Notes: generated from the sequence alone by a model not told the origin. Numbered from the stretch's first letter, positions 19,909 to 28,539 are shown. The stretch: DNA of 63,351 bases from Deltaproteobacteria bacterium (GCA_031273455.1 JAISRZ010000143.1:1-63351), one strand, 5' to 3'. Program-made: numbers and translations.

Positions 19909-20054
19909 TAGTCCCGCCGCTTATCGGCCCCCTTTGGCTAGACGCCTAGCTATTAACTTAATCTCTTTTGGCCTTGACTTACAAGTTAATTGACTGTATT
20001 TAGATTTATCGAAGCCTAATCTCTTCTTTTAGGATAAGATTAAGGACTATTATA

Positions 20055-20507
20055 ATGCCAATTTTGTTAATTATAGGCTTGTTGATCATCGTTGGCGGCT
20101 TGGTTCTCTTTGTTTCTTGGTTTGGTTTTTTCTGGGCTCTTATTAAGGCTTTAGCCCCTCTAGCCATCATCGCCTTAGGCGGCGTTCTGACCTATTTTGG
20201 CTGGGAAGAGCGTAAAGACCGCAAAGGCGCGGTTATGGACTTTTCCTCGCCCGCCGAGGCTAGCCGTTACCACGCTGAGGCCTTAGCTTATCAAGAAAAG
20301 CTCAATAGCCTCCAAGACGGCGAGACTGAGCCCGGCTCGGAGGCTAGTTGTGAGAATGAGCCTGGCTCGGAGGTCAGTTGTGAGACTAGCCCAGAGGCCG
20401 ATTCCGCGACTGGGGCCGATAATGGAACCGAGTCTGGGCCCGATAATGGAACCGAGATCGTGTTGGAAAAACCCAGCGACGCGGCCCCTAATCAAGAAAA
20501 CCAGTAA
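20055..20507 (+). CDS. Small membrane protein with acidic repeat tail
   Basis: Two closely spaced hydrophobic segments (residues 2-22 and about 27-50) are followed by a cytoplasm-like region and a Glu/Ser/Gly-rich tail with internal duplications (EPGSEASCEN / EPGSEVSCET and DNGTESGP / DNGTEIVL). The tail DNA repeats too, indicating slippage expansion. No family recognised. A canonical terminator follows 30 bp downstream. Confidence 0.65.
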   Translation: MPILLIIGLLIIVGGLVLFVSWFGFFWALIKALAPLAIIALGGVLTYFGWEERKDRKGAVMDFSSPAEASRYHAEALAYQEKLNSLQDGETEPGSEASCENEPGSEVSCETSPEADSATGADNGTESGPDNGTEIVLEKPSDAAPNQENQ

Positions 20508-20536
20508 GCCTGTTTAATAGTTGAGGTTAGTTATAG

Positions 20537-20565
20537 ACGAGGGCTTAAAACCCCCTCGTTTTTTT
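20537..20565 (+). terminator. Intrinsic terminator
   Basis: Stem ACGAGGG / CCCTCGT followed by seven T. It closes the transcription unit of the small membrane protein just before tRNA-Asn. Confidence 0.85.
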
Positions 20566-20662
20566 CTTGACATAGTCGGTTTTTTAAAGTAGTATCTCCA
20601 AACTTCAAAGCTGATAGACCCCTTTGGTGGGGCTAAAAAGTTTAAAAAAGTCCAAAAAGCGT

Positions 20663-20738
20663 TCCTCAGTAGCTCAGTCGGCAGAGCAGGTGGCTGTTAA
20701 CCACCGGGTCGGCGGTTCGAATCCGTCCTGAGGAGCCA
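20663..20738 (+). tRNA. tRNA-Asn (anticodon GTT)
   Basis: Acceptor TCCTCAG (20663-20669) pairs with CTGAGGA (20728-20734), discriminator G, encoded CCA. The D arm GCTC..GAGC, anticodon stem GGTGG-CTGTTAA-CCACC with GTT, and T arm GGCGG-TTCGAAT-CCGTC are all intact. An integrase gene follows 150 bp downstream, so the tRNA 3' end is a likely integration site. Confidence 0.97.
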
Positions 20739-20888
20739 ACCCTCTTTTTCATTAAAAATTTTACGTCCAATAACGACAGGTTAGTCAATAAAATCAACTA
20801 CTTAGCCTTTCCAATACGTCCAATAAGTCTATCTACCCCGTTGACAACCAGAATAAAATGATACATAAATGGATACATGGAGGCGGCC

Positions 20889-22055
20889 ATGGCCAAAACA
20901 TGTATCCTTACTGAAGTTAAAATCCGTAATCTTAAGCCAAAGGCTAAGCCTTATTCGGTTTGTGACGGCGGATGCCTTTACCTTGAGGTTTTCCCCAATA
21001 GCTCCAAGTTATGGCGGATTCAAAAACGCGTAGACGGCAAGCTTGTTCGCCGAAGTCTAGGGAAATACCCTGAGATAGGGATAAAGGAGGCTCGAGAAAG
21101 ACGAACTACTTTTGACGATAATTTGGTCGAAGACGAGCTTAATCTTGCTCCCTGTGAACTTTTAACGTTTAACGACCTCTTTAACGAATGGCACTTTAAA
21201 AATATTAGTCGTTTTTCTCAAAAAACGCTCAAAAATCTTAACTTACGAGTCGCCAAGTATCTTCTACCCGCCCTAGGCCATATTTCCTTAGCCAAAATCA
21301 ATTCTCAGGTCATTCTTAATAACCTGATACGGCCTATGGAGGCGTTAAATCACCTGGAAACAGCTAGTAGGGTCAAAAGCGTCTGTAGCCAGGTTCTTCG
21401 CTATGGAATCATTCTCGGACTAGTGGAAAGGGACTTTACCCAAGACCTTAAAGGTTACCTTTCCGCTCCAACTGTCCACCATATGCCAACTATTACGGAC
21501 CCGCCAGGCGTGACTAAGCTCATGAAGGCCGTATTTAGTTACCATGGCCATATCTCCGTGGTCTACGGTTTAAGACTGCTCCCTTACCTGTTCGTTCGCC
21601 CAGGCGAGCTAAGGGCGGCTTTATGGTCTGAAATTGACTGGGAGGAAAAGCTTTGGCGGATTCCAACGGAGAAAATGAAGATGATGCGGCCCCACCTGGT
21701 GCCGCTGGCCGACCAAGTCATAACCGCCCTAATGGACCTAAAGAACTTCACCGGCCAGGGCGAGCTTCTGTTCCCTAGCCCTCGGCTTAAGACTCGGCCA
21801 ATTAGCGATATGGCCTTAACCGTGGCTTTACGAACCCTCGGCTACGGTCAGGGCGAGATCGTCCCTCACGGTTTCCGGTCCATGGCCTCAACCCTCCTAA
21901 ACGAGCAGGGCTATAACCGCGACTGGATTGAGCGTCAACTGGCCCACGTCCCCGGTGGGGTTAGGGCGGTCTATAATTACGCGGAATACTTGCCGGAACG
22001 GCGAAAGATGATGGCCGACTGGGCGAACTACTTAGATAAGCTTAGGGATAGCTGA
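20889..22055 (+). CDS. Tyrosine recombinase / P4-type integrase
   Basis: Site-specific recombinase of the DUF4102 (P4 integrase) class. The N-terminal arm-binding domain contains VKIRNLKPKAKPYSVCDGG and YLEVFPNSSKLWRIQKRV; a SAM-like core-binding domain spans about 90-190. The catalytic domain has Arg in RPGELRAALWSE, HGFRSMAS (HxxR) and the nucleophile Tyr in AVYNYAEY. The first ATG is 20877, but ATG 20889 has GGAGG at 20879-20883 and fits better. It appears full length (388 residues), and its position behind tRNA-Asn marks it as the integrase of a genomic island. Composition is close to core genes. Confidence 0.93.
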   Translation: MAKTCILTEVKIRNLKPKAKPYSVCDGGCLYLEVFPNSSKLWRIQKRVDGKLVRRSLGKYPEIGIKEARERRTTFDDNLVEDELNLAPCELLTFNDLFNEWHFKNISRFSQKTLKNLNLRVAKYLLPALGHISLAKINSQVILNNLIRPMEALNHLETASRVKSVCSQVLRYGIILGLVERDFTQDLKGYLSAPTVHHMPTITDPPGVTKLMKAVFSYHGHISVVYGLRLLPYLFVRPGELRAALWSEIDWEEKLWRIPTEKMKMMRPHLVPLADQVITALMDLKNFTGQGELLFPSPRLKTRPISDMALTVALRTLGYGQGEIVPHGFRSMASTLLNEQGYNRDWIERQLAHVPGGVRAVYNYAEYLPERRKMMADWANYLDKLRDS

Positions 22056-22085
22056 CCCTCGGCCCAGAGCCTGAGAGCCTCTTTA

Positions 22086-22616
22086 TTGTTTATGGACGCT
22101 TCTCATTTTGTCATGGGCAATGAACACCTTGGGAGATTTTGGGGAAAGGCGCGCAAGATTATACGGACTTTTTCAGGTCGTAAACGATACAATGTCCTTG
22201 GAGCATTGGATTTCATAACTAAACAAGTGACTACAGTTACAAACGACATATATATAACTTCGACTCAAGTTTGCGAATTATTAAATAAAATAGCTTCATA
22301 ATATCATAAAAAATCAATCTATATGGTTTTAGATAATGCAAGATATCAACAATGTTCAACTGTGAGGGAATTTGCTGATAAGCTTAACATCAAACTTGTG
22401 TTTATACCACCTTATAGTCCAAATTTAAACCTGATTGAAAGGTTTTGGAAGTATGTTAAGGGTGAACTTCGAAAAAGTAACCAACATAACAACGATTTTC
22501 CAGCCTATTGTGAAGCCATAGACTCAATAATCGCTTGTAAGGATAGCGGCGCTAAAGAAGCCGTAAACAGGCTTATCACTGACAAGTTTCAGATGTTTGA
22601 TAGATTGGCGGCGTAG
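22086..22616 (+). pseudogene. IS630-family transposase remnant (C-terminal DDE domain, interrupted)
   Basis: One frame with a single internal TAA (22299-22301). Before the stop: FMDASHFVMG (first Asp of DDE). After it: VLDNARYQQC (second Asp) and FIPPYSPNLNLIERFWKYVK (Glu), hallmarks of IS630/DDE_3 transposases. The N-terminal helix-turn-helix half is missing, so the element is truncated as well as interrupted. It sits directly behind the integrase. Terminal inverted repeats were not found. Confidence 0.85.
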
Positions 22617-22966
22617 CCAAGTCTACCGCCATCTCCAAAACTGTCAACTGAAACGTTGACGTTCTGGTAATCGTCACAACACCCGCTATCACTTTTATGA
22701 TTGCCGCCATAGGCGAGTCTCCTAATCCCCACATTCCACAGTGGACATAACTCGGTTGACCTTCAGCTCAACTTTGTCGAGCTGGTTAAATACTTAGCGT
22801 TTGGATTTGACCGTATGGTGAAAGATCTAGGGCATAGCGAGCAATTGCGATTTCGGCAAATTTATCTGCTCCCCAGTATAGTTTGCAATACCCTTTTTTT
22901 TTCTTTCTTTTTTATACCCCGGAAACCCGCTCTACAACAGGGTTTGGAAGTGTTTGATAAATGGAC

Positions 22967-23127
22967 TTTACGTAAAAGGTAAAAAAGCTAGTCGAGTAAA
23001 AACCAAAAATTTTACATAATTATGTAAAACCTGGAAACCGGCCTATATCCATGACCTCCCAGAACGCGAGTCGATCTCCTGGTATTTTCGCTTACATAAA
23101 ATGTAAAATTTTTACATAATTATGTAA
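22967..23127. promoter_or_regulatory. Cluster of four related palindromes (TTACAT...ATGTAA type)
   Basis: Sites: TTTACGTAAA (about 22967-22976); TTTTACATAATTATGTAAAA (23010-23029, perfect 20-bp palindrome); TTACAT-AAA-ATGTAA (about 23092-23106); TTACATAATTATGTAA (23112-23127, perfect). The two long sites are about 100 bp apart, roughly ten helical turns. This looks like a multi-site operator or partition/origin region. Confidence 0.6.
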
Positions 23128-23612
23128 GATTTTTTAAGCCTTACAGGATAAGGATTTCCGCGATTCGAAGTGTGCCTCTCCTACGGAGAGAATAACTCTT
23201 CTCTCCTTACTCCGGCTTCAGCCGGAAGTCGGAAGAGTATACTCCCGTCCGATGGAGAGCGACCCTCGAATGGCGCGGAAGCCCAAAATTTGACCTGTGA
23301 GGCTTAAAAGAAAGATTGGACGAGATTATTAGGGTATTTATGGTTTAGGCTCTCAGAAGGGCGATTTTAGGCGATTTTCGGGGGGGATTATGGCTTGGGG
23401 AGAGCCGTTTAGCGGGTTGGCGTGAAATACGGGTAAAAAAGGTGATTTTAGGTCGATAAAAAAATATTTTTTTAGGGAGGTGGATCATGGATGGGAAAAC
23501 GATCGTGGATTGGGGCTTGTTCAAAAATTTGAACTAGAGGTGGGGACGTAGAGGGTCTATATAATATAAGGTTAGGGGTATAGCTAGGTAAGGGTTAGGA
23601 CGAGATCGGGGC

Positions 23613-23654
23613 GTGGCGGGCCGTTTTTGAGTGCCGTTTTTGAGAGCCCGCCAC
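23613..23654 (-). terminator. Long hairpin inside a repeated 3' flank
   Basis: GTGGCGGGC (23613-23621) and GCCCGCCAC (23646-23654) enclose a 24-base loop containing two GCCGTTTTTGAG copies. It lies just downstream of the minus-strand small membrane gene and shares its right part with the flank at about 25980-26030. Confidence 0.45.
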
Positions 23655-23674
23655 GGGAGGATGTTAATTAGAGA

Positions 23675-23848
23675 TTAGAGAGTATCTTTGGTGACATTAA
23701 TATGGTCAGATTCCAATTTTTTATTAGAAATTTGTGTTTTAAGGTTATCTATAAGCTTTTTACGCCCAAGCCAAATGGAAAAGTGTACGATAGCAAAGCC
23801 ACACATGGCAAGAGCTAAAGTGCCAACTATAAATGTAAATTGGGTCAT
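23675..23848 (-). CDS. Small single-span membrane protein (57 aa)
   Basis: Begins ATG at 23848 with an excellent AAGGAGG six bases upstream. One hydrophobic N-terminal segment (TFIVGTLALAMCGFAIVHF) is followed by a basic, helical tail (LGRKKLIDNLKTQISNKK). Start and stop overlap the preceding gene by one base (TAATG), so both form one operon. No family recognised; it may be a prophage superinfection-exclusion or holin-type protein, by context only. Confidence 0.7.
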   Translation of the reverse strand: MTQFTFIVGTLALAMCGFAIVHFSIWLGRKKLIDNLKTQISNKKLESDHINVTKDTL

Positions 23849-24336
23849 TATGATTCCTCCTTGTTCACTTCTATATTGCTATATTTACTTGTAAGCCGAT
23901 AAGACATATAGAAAAAAAATAAAGATAATAAAAGAGCATAATTGTGATCTTCAAAAATCCACGCAAGCCAACAACCTACCGAAAGTTTTTCAAACCAATC
24001 GGCGATGCGTTTTTGCGTGTTAATTTCGATTATATCCCATTTAGCCCAGAAGTCCAAAGTTTTTTTGTTGTTGATAGGACATCCGCATTTTGGACAGGCC
24101 TGAGCTTTATTGGACACTTCCGCGCCACAATCGGGACATTTAATCAAGGCATTAGAGAGAGTCTTTTCGTGTTGAGCGACTAGAGCGTCATACTCTTTTT
24201 TCTTCTCTTTAAATTTTTTTAATGCCTTTTTTTCGAGAAAGTAATATATAATTGAAACTACTATAATTAAAACGAGGAAAATAAGATAAATAAGCGAAAC
24301 TTTAGCTTCATTAAACTGTAAAGTAACGGTAGGCAT
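23848..24336 (-). CDS. Membrane protein with central zinc ribbon
   Basis: 162 residues: one N-terminal TM (SLIYLIFLVLIIVVSIIYYF), a basic coiled helix, the zinc ribbon CPDCGAEVSNKAQACPKCGCP (about residues 68-88, split here only by position), then a C-terminal hydrophobic region (about 121-150). AGAGG precedes the ATG at 24336. Small zinc-ribbon plus TM proteins are common in prophage regions. It follows an XRE-like pseudogene and precedes the 57-aa protein. Confidence 0.7.
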   Translation of the reverse strand: MPTVTLQFNEAKVSLIYLIFLVLIIVVSIIYYFLEKKALKKFKEKKKEYDALVAQHEKTLSNALIKCPDCGAEVSNKAQACPKCGCPINNKKTLDFWAKWDIIEINTQKRIADWFEKLSVGCWLAWIFEDHNYALLLSLFFFYMSYRLTSKYSNIEVNKEES

Positions 24337-24367
24337 GGGATTACCTCTTGACGTGTTCAGGCATTTA

Positions 24368-24660
24368 TTAGGCTTCTTTTATAGGGAACCCGAGGTCGCG
24401 TTCTTGGGGTTTAGGTTTTGGGTTATGGTCGGTGGCCAACCTTATTATTAGATCGGCGACAAGCTTTTGATCACCTTCATCTAATCGGTCCAGACGTTCA
24501 ATATAGGGCTCAAGCCAGGTAGGGAGTCGGTGGATGGGACCGATACCGTAGCTGGCTTGGACCGCTTTAATTTTATTAGGATCTCTCCCTTCTAAGATAG
24601 CTCGTCCAAGGTGGGCTTTAAGGATAAATATTTGACGCCGTCCTTACCAACAAAAGAGTA
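24368..24660 (-). pseudogene. XRE/phage-repressor-like C-terminal remnant, copy A
   Basis: The minus-strand frame from about 24613 down to the stop at 24368 reads RAILEGRDPNKIKAVQASYG, then GPIHRLPTWLEPYIERLDR and ends PKPQERDLGFPIKEA. Just upstream the sequence continues in another phase (SFVGKDGVKYLSLK), so there is at least one frameshift; further upstream two stops interrupt the frame. It is clearly homologous to the copy at 26789-27333. Confidence 0.6.
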
Positions 24661-24912
24661 GGTCTCTACCTAAAATACCGGTAGTTATCGTTCTATAAAC
24701 TCGTTAACTAAAACACTCTCCCAAAAATTAACTGTCGGATCTGGAGTTTTAAGAAACAAAAATTGTCCACTTAGCCTTAGAAACGTGAGCTCACTGAATT
24801 TAACGCAAAAGAAGATCACTAATAATGTTTCCATCCATCAATAAAATTAGTCAAATAAATGGCGGGACCATATCGCTACACTACTGTCTGGCTAGGTAGG
24901 GGCTTAAACCTC
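24661..24912 (-). pseudogene. Interrupted coding remnant upstream of copy A
   Basis: A minus-strand frame reads GQFLFLKTPDPTVNFWESVL and VNEFIER, then two stop codons, and continues as VETYSFVGKDGVKYL. It is protein-like but decayed; parentage is not recognised. It occupies the place where an AbiEii toxin would be expected after the AbiEi antitoxin, though the residues do not look like a nucleotidyltransferase. Confidence 0.35.
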
Positions 24913-25836
24913 TTATAAGATCTTCTCCGCTTTGGCGCCAATTATGTTAGGCGTTTCACCAAAATATCTTGACCTAGGAATAAGGGCAAAGATGTCGTCA
25001 CGGTCCAGTGGTTCACCATAGAACACTAGCTCTTCTTCAAACGTCAGTTCATAAACCACAGGGGGAACCACCAAATTCCATTCCGGTATAAAGCGACTAG
25101 ATTTCCTATTAAAGCGGTCCATACAATGGGGTCGCTTGGGCCTTAATTCTTTTAGCGCCTTAAGGTAAGGCTCTTCCACCATGAACAATTCGCGATGCTG
25201 TTCCAGAAAGAAGCCCACCTTAGCCGCAGTGGACGCGCGGCCTAAAAGAAGCGTGTACTCCACGACCTTATCAAGATCAATGTCTGAGGAATCAAGCGTT
25301 TCTAAAGACAACCAAATTTCGTCCCAACTTCCTCCAAAGGCTGGATAATGTAGCATGTCCACCAAGGCGCGCTCCAAACACGTGACCCGGAGTTCTAAAC
25401 CGTAGCGATTCTCGGTTATAACGCCATAGTGGACTTTTTCCGCTTCCAAAAGAGCCTTCGGAAATTTGGTCCCTCTGATTAATTGAGAGTTGAACCTCAA
25501 TGGACTAATTGGTCGAGAGGCCGAGTAATAGATGTGAAAAAAAATCGAGTAACCAAAGCCGTAAAACTCCAACGCGGAATGATGCGACAACACCGCGTCT
25601 GGAGTCAGTTTCCCGGCGATGAGGAATGGATCGACCATATACGGACGTGATTCGGTTTTCTTCGGAGTGACGAAAAATAAACCACTGGAAACCCTAACAA
25701 TCCGCCCTTTCTTCAAGTGGTTAGCCAAGATCGTCTCTTTAGCCAGTCCGCCTTCTTTACCTTCAGACGCCAGATATTGCTCCAATTCTTCTCCAGTGAA
25801 AACCGGGCGCTTAAGAAAAAAATCATAATGTTTCAT
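24913..25836 (-). CDS. AbiEi-type antitoxin (type IV toxin-antitoxin), orphan
   Basis: 307 residues from ATG 25836 (MKHYDFFLKRPVFTGEELEQ; AAGGA nine bases upstream); the frame is open further but without start support. The N-terminal winged-helix (LAKETILANHLKKGRIVRVSSGLFFV) and the AbiEi core (DPFLIAGKLTPDAVLSHHSALEFYGFG, split over about residues 70-97; VTCLERALVDML) identify it. AbiEi proteins repress their operon and neutralise the AbiEii nucleotidyltransferase. No intact toxin gene follows, so this is an orphan or solitary regulator. Confidence 0.8.
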   Translation of the reverse strand: MKHYDFFLKRPVFTGEELEQYLASEGKEGGLAKETILANHLKKGRIVRVSSGLFFVTPKKTESRPYMVDPFLIAGKLTPDAVLSHHSALEFYGFGYSIFFHIYYSASRPISPLRFNSQLIRGTKFPKALLEAEKVHYGVITENRYGLELRVTCLERALVDMLHYPAFGGSWDEIWLSLETLDSSDIDLDKVVEYTLLLGRASTAAKVGFFLEQHRELFMVEEPYLKALKELRPKRPHCMDRFNRKSSRFIPEWNLVVPPVVYELTFEEELVFYGEPLDRDDIFALIPRSRYFGETPNIIGAKAEKIL

Positions 25837-25979
25837 TTTTGGTATCCTTGACGTTGTTTCAGCTGACCAGCCCCACGGCGTGAATAAATGTTCTAAAAAA
25901 TAAACCGAATTTAGGCTATATATAATGGTAACGAGCTTGACAGCGCGGAAGCGTTTTTGGTAACTGGGGTATACCACAC

Positions 25980-26030
25980 CACCTAGGTAAGGGTTGGGTG
26001 GAGACCATGGCGGGCCGGGCCGTTTTAGGG
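25980..26030. repeat. Dispersed flank repeat, second copy (first at about 23572-23625)
   Basis: Both copies share GGGGTATA, then CTAGGTAAGGGTT(A/G)GG, then after 15-20 bases GGCGGGCCG and GTTTT. Each lies immediately downstream of a minus-strand pair of small membrane genes. Confidence 0.55.
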
Positions 26031-26045
26031 AGCGTTTCTTAGACG

Positions 26046-26270
26046 CTAGAATACCGCGGGGCTGAGAATAAGAAAGATCTTTTCTTTAGTAAACTTTTTA
26101 TGGTCTTTTCCATTATTTTTATCTTTAATTAAGCAATAAAAAGAAATTAATAAAAGCAATATCGCTACAATAATGAGAGCTTTTTCTAATAATTGATATG
26201 ATTTTTGCGGATTATTTCTAAAGGTCATAGGCTTTGCCTTCTTATTAGGCGGGTTAATTAGGCTCGCCAT
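26046..26270 (-). CDS. Small single-span membrane protein
   Basis: 74 residues (or 60 if the internal ATG at MTFRNNPQKSYQLL is used). One strong TM segment ALIIVAILLLLISFYCLI is followed by a Lys-rich tail. It follows the 56-aa gene by 8 bp on the same strand. No family recognised; probably part of a prophage accessory module. Confidence 0.55.
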   Translation of the reverse strand: MASLINPPNKKAKPMTFRNNPQKSYQLLEKALIIVAILLLLISFYCLIKDKNNGKDHKKFTKEKIFLILSPAVF

Positions 26271-26278
26271 GGGAGAAA

Positions 26279-26449
26279 TTACCTAGTCTTGCTGTCTTTA
26301 GACAGTTTTTTTCGTTTTTTATCTTGTTTATTTAGGTCTCTATTAGCAGTAAAACCACAATAAAGGCCAACAAGGAACAAAAATACAATAAAAGCAAAGA
26401 GAGTTCCCCATATTATTTCGGGGCTTTGCTTGGCGAATAAGAAGTCCAT
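26279..26449 (-). CDS. Small single-span membrane protein (56 aa)
   Basis: ATG 26449 with GGAAGGAA about eight bases upstream. N-terminal MDFLFAKQSPEIIWG, then a TM segment (TLFAFIVFLFLVGLYCGF), then a very basic tail (KQDKKRKKLSKDSKTR). First of two co-oriented small membrane genes, parallel in layout to the 24336-23675 pair. Confidence 0.65.
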   Translation of the reverse strand: MDFLFAKQSPEIIWGTLFAFIVFLFLVGLYCGFTANRDLNKQDKKRKKLSKDSKTR

Positions 26450-26503
26450 AAGCTATTCCTTCCTTTGGTCATTTCGAAAACGAGATCTGACAGTTTTTTG
26501 ACG

Positions 26504-26545
26504 CTCAGCTTGTCGCCTGTTAAATGACTTCTCAGCTTGTCGCCT
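26504..26545. repeat. 15-bp direct repeat CTCAGCTTGTCGCCT
   Basis: Exact copies at 26504-26518 and 26531-26545, separated by 12 bp, upstream (minus strand) of the 56-aa gene. Could be an operator or a slippage product. Confidence 0.6.
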
Positions 26546-26546
26546 A

Positions 26547-26788
26547 TTTAAAACTTTTTTTGCCCCAATTTTATAAATATTATGTCATGAATAATAGTTA
26601 AGAATATAGACAATAATCCACTAATAACAGCTAAATAAACTCCGATAATTTTGTCTTGAAAAACGCCGACTATAGCGGCGCCGACCGTGAATTTTTCTCA
26701 TATAACCGCGACACAATGAAGAATTGAATTCCAAGCTTAAGCGTAACATCTTTTGTCTTAAAAACAATATAAATTTTCTGTCCCAAAG
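26547..26788 (-). pseudogene. Frameshifted small membrane protein remnant
   Basis: Minus-strand frames read GQKIYIVFKTKDVTLKLGI and FFIVSRLYEK, then in another phase FTVGAAIVGVFQDKIIGVYL and AVISGLLSIFLTIIHDI, ending at TAA near 26547. Together they would give a two-TM protein of about 75 residues broken by one frameshift. Low certainty. Confidence 0.35.
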
Positions 26789-27333
26789 TCAAATCAGTTT
26801 CGTATAAGCCTCTTTGAAAGGTAAACCGAAGTCGCGTTCTTGGGGTTTGGGCTCGGGTTCGGGGGTAGTTAGTCCTTTAATAAGGGCAATGATGGCCTTT
26901 TGGCCATTCTTTCTTAGCGGTTCAGGTAGTCAAGGTATGGCTCAAGCCAGGTGGGGAGGCGGTGGATGGGGCCTAGGCCGTAGCTGGCGTGGACCGCTTT
27001 AACCTCGTTAGGAGCTTTCTTCTCTAAGATAGCTCGTCCGATATCATGAAAATCAATGAAGCGAGGGACGCCATAGCCTATGGCTGACGCTATTAAACGC
27101 TTAGTATCCTCTTTTCCGCCTCTTTTACCGCTAATAAGATTATTTAACGTCCTAAACCTTCATTACGCCAGCAAGGCTTCACCCCCGACTCATGAAACAT
27201 ATCCGCTGACTGGTATGTTTCACGGAAAATGTATTCCCAATTCGGCGGCAAATTTTCTCTGACTTGTCTCGCTTTAAAAGCTTTTTAAAGCCTCTACAAA
27301 GAAAATATCGTAATTTCCAGGGTCCGAAGTCAT
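26789..27333 (-). pseudogene. XRE/phage-repressor-like pseudogene, copy B
   Basis: The minus-strand frame starts MTSDPGNYDIFFVEALKSF and is followed by several stops. It contains HTH-like SQRKFAAELGI and LISGKRGGKEDTKRLIASAI, then FHDIGRAILEKKAPNEVKAV, HASYGLGPIHRLPTWLEPYL, and after a frameshift PEPEPKPQERDFGLPFKEAY. Matching the last parts to copy A (24368-24660) shows common descent. Function as a prophage repressor is inference from the HTH/ISGKR pattern. Confidence 0.6.
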
Positions 27334-27645
27334 TTTTTTCGACCTTAACCTACTTAAACAACGTTAATTAATTATGATTTTATTGTTTTTTTGTAAAATA
27401 TCCATAACCAACGCCTTGAAACAGCTACTTTCGCTTCCTCCACCCTTCCGGTATATAACCAAAAAAGCGCTTTTCTTCGCCACAATAAAAGGCCAGAACG
27501 GTAAGTTTCGGTAAGTTTCGCGGCGCGGCCAAAAAAATAAAATATTTTCCCCTAAAGGCTTAAGTTTTTATTCCCCTGGCCGATAAGAAGATCGCGAGAT
27601 AGCCACAAGGGCTTAAAGTCGCCATTTCAACCATGGAGGGTTAAA
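27334..27645. other. Gene-free region before the SprA-like gene
   Basis: AT-rich on the left. A direct repeat CGGTAAGTTTCG occurs at about 27499-27520. The ribosome site GGAGGG (27633-27638) of the next gene is at the end. Confidence 0.4.
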
Positions 27646-28515
27646 TTGAGTTATCTCAACGCCCTGGCTTCCAATGGGTTATCCGTAGGTCTCCAAATCT
27701 ACGGTACCAGAGCCAACTCCATATCCCGGACGGTTGAGCCTCCCTTAGAGGAACTTAATGAGTGTTCCAAAGAGGAAGAGGCTAAATCAACCGATAAGGC
27801 CACCAAGTCCGGGCCAACCCCTCTAACCGCGGAGGAACAAGCCGCCGGGCGAGCCGAGGCGGCCACCCAGCTAGCTAGTTCTGGGGCTCTGGGGCAAATC
27901 CAAGAATCCCGCGCCGTTAAAGGCGACAAAAAAACCTCCAGCGAGGGCCAAAGCGAAGAATCTGAAGAAGACGCTTACGCCGCTCCCCAGGAATTAACCC
28001 CAGAGGAAAAGGCCGAGGTGGCGGATCTAAAAACCCGCGACCGGGAAGTCAAGGCCCACGAGGCCGCCCATAAGGCGGCGGCGGGTGGTCTGGCCGGTAG
28101 CCCCTCTTACACTTACGAGACCGGCCCTGATGGCAAACGTTACGCCGTTGGCGGGGAAGTCTCGGTCCATAGCGGATCCTCCAGTGACCCAGCTCAGGCT
28201 TTAAGAGACGCTGAGGCCATTAAAAGGGCCGCTGAAGCCCCCGCCTCCCCGTCTAGCCAAGACCGGGCCGTGGCCGCGGCGGCCTCGGCGGATATCGCCC
28301 GCTTAACCGAAGAGGTTAGGGAGGAAAAGACTAAGGAAAATGAGCTTGAGGATGAGGAAGGCCCAGGGACAACGGCTCTCTCTAGCCAACCCGAAACCCC
28401 TTCTAGCTCTAAGTTCTTTAATGGCGAGTCCTTAGCTCAGAAGGCTCAAAAAGCTTACGCCGCGGTCAAGAACAGCCTGGCCCCGGCCTCTAAGCCGCTC
28501 CTCGCCCGCATCTAA
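27646..28515 (+). CDS. SprA-related putative zinc metalloprotease
   Basis: 289 residues, TTG start with GGAGGG at 27633-27638. Low-complexity acidic N-terminal 110 residues, then LKTRDREVKAHEAAHKAAAG with the zincin motif HEAAH, and SYTYETGPDGKRYAVGGEV, the signature of the SprA-related / CJM1_0395 putative metalloprotease family. The C-terminal half is Ala/Glu-rich with a helical segment AAVAAAASADIARLTEEV. No signal peptide. Biological role is not established for the family. An intrinsic terminator follows. Confidence 0.85.
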   Translation: MSYLNALASNGLSVGLQIYGTRANSISRTVEPPLEELNECSKEEEAKSTDKATKSGPTPLTAEEQAAGRAEAATQLASSGALGQIQESRAVKGDKKTSSEGQSEESEEDAYAAPQELTPEEKAEVADLKTRDREVKAHEAAHKAAAGGLAGSPSYTYETGPDGKRYAVGGEVSVHSGSSSDPAQALRDAEAIKRAAEAPASPSSQDRAVAAAASADIARLTEEVREEKTKENELEDEEGPGTTALSSQPETPSSSKFFNGESLAQKAQKAYAAVKNSLAPASKPLLARI

Positions 28516-28539
28516 GTCTTTACTATCAGACGCTCTATT

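Larger units (their letters stand above)
22617..23674. other. 1.06 kb regulatory-looking gene-free region
   Basis: No real gene. Holds a cluster of TTACAT-type palindromes (about 22967-23127), hairpins CTCTCC-TAC-GGAGAG (23176-23190) and TCCGGCT-TC-AGCCGGA (23211-23226), and a long hairpin at 23613-23654. This density of dyads suggests operator, origin or attachment functions of the island. Confidence 0.5.

Noticed and set aside
26814..27262. Plus-strand frames of 60-62 codons
   Set aside because: They are antisense to the XRE-like pseudogene copy B and have low-complexity composition.
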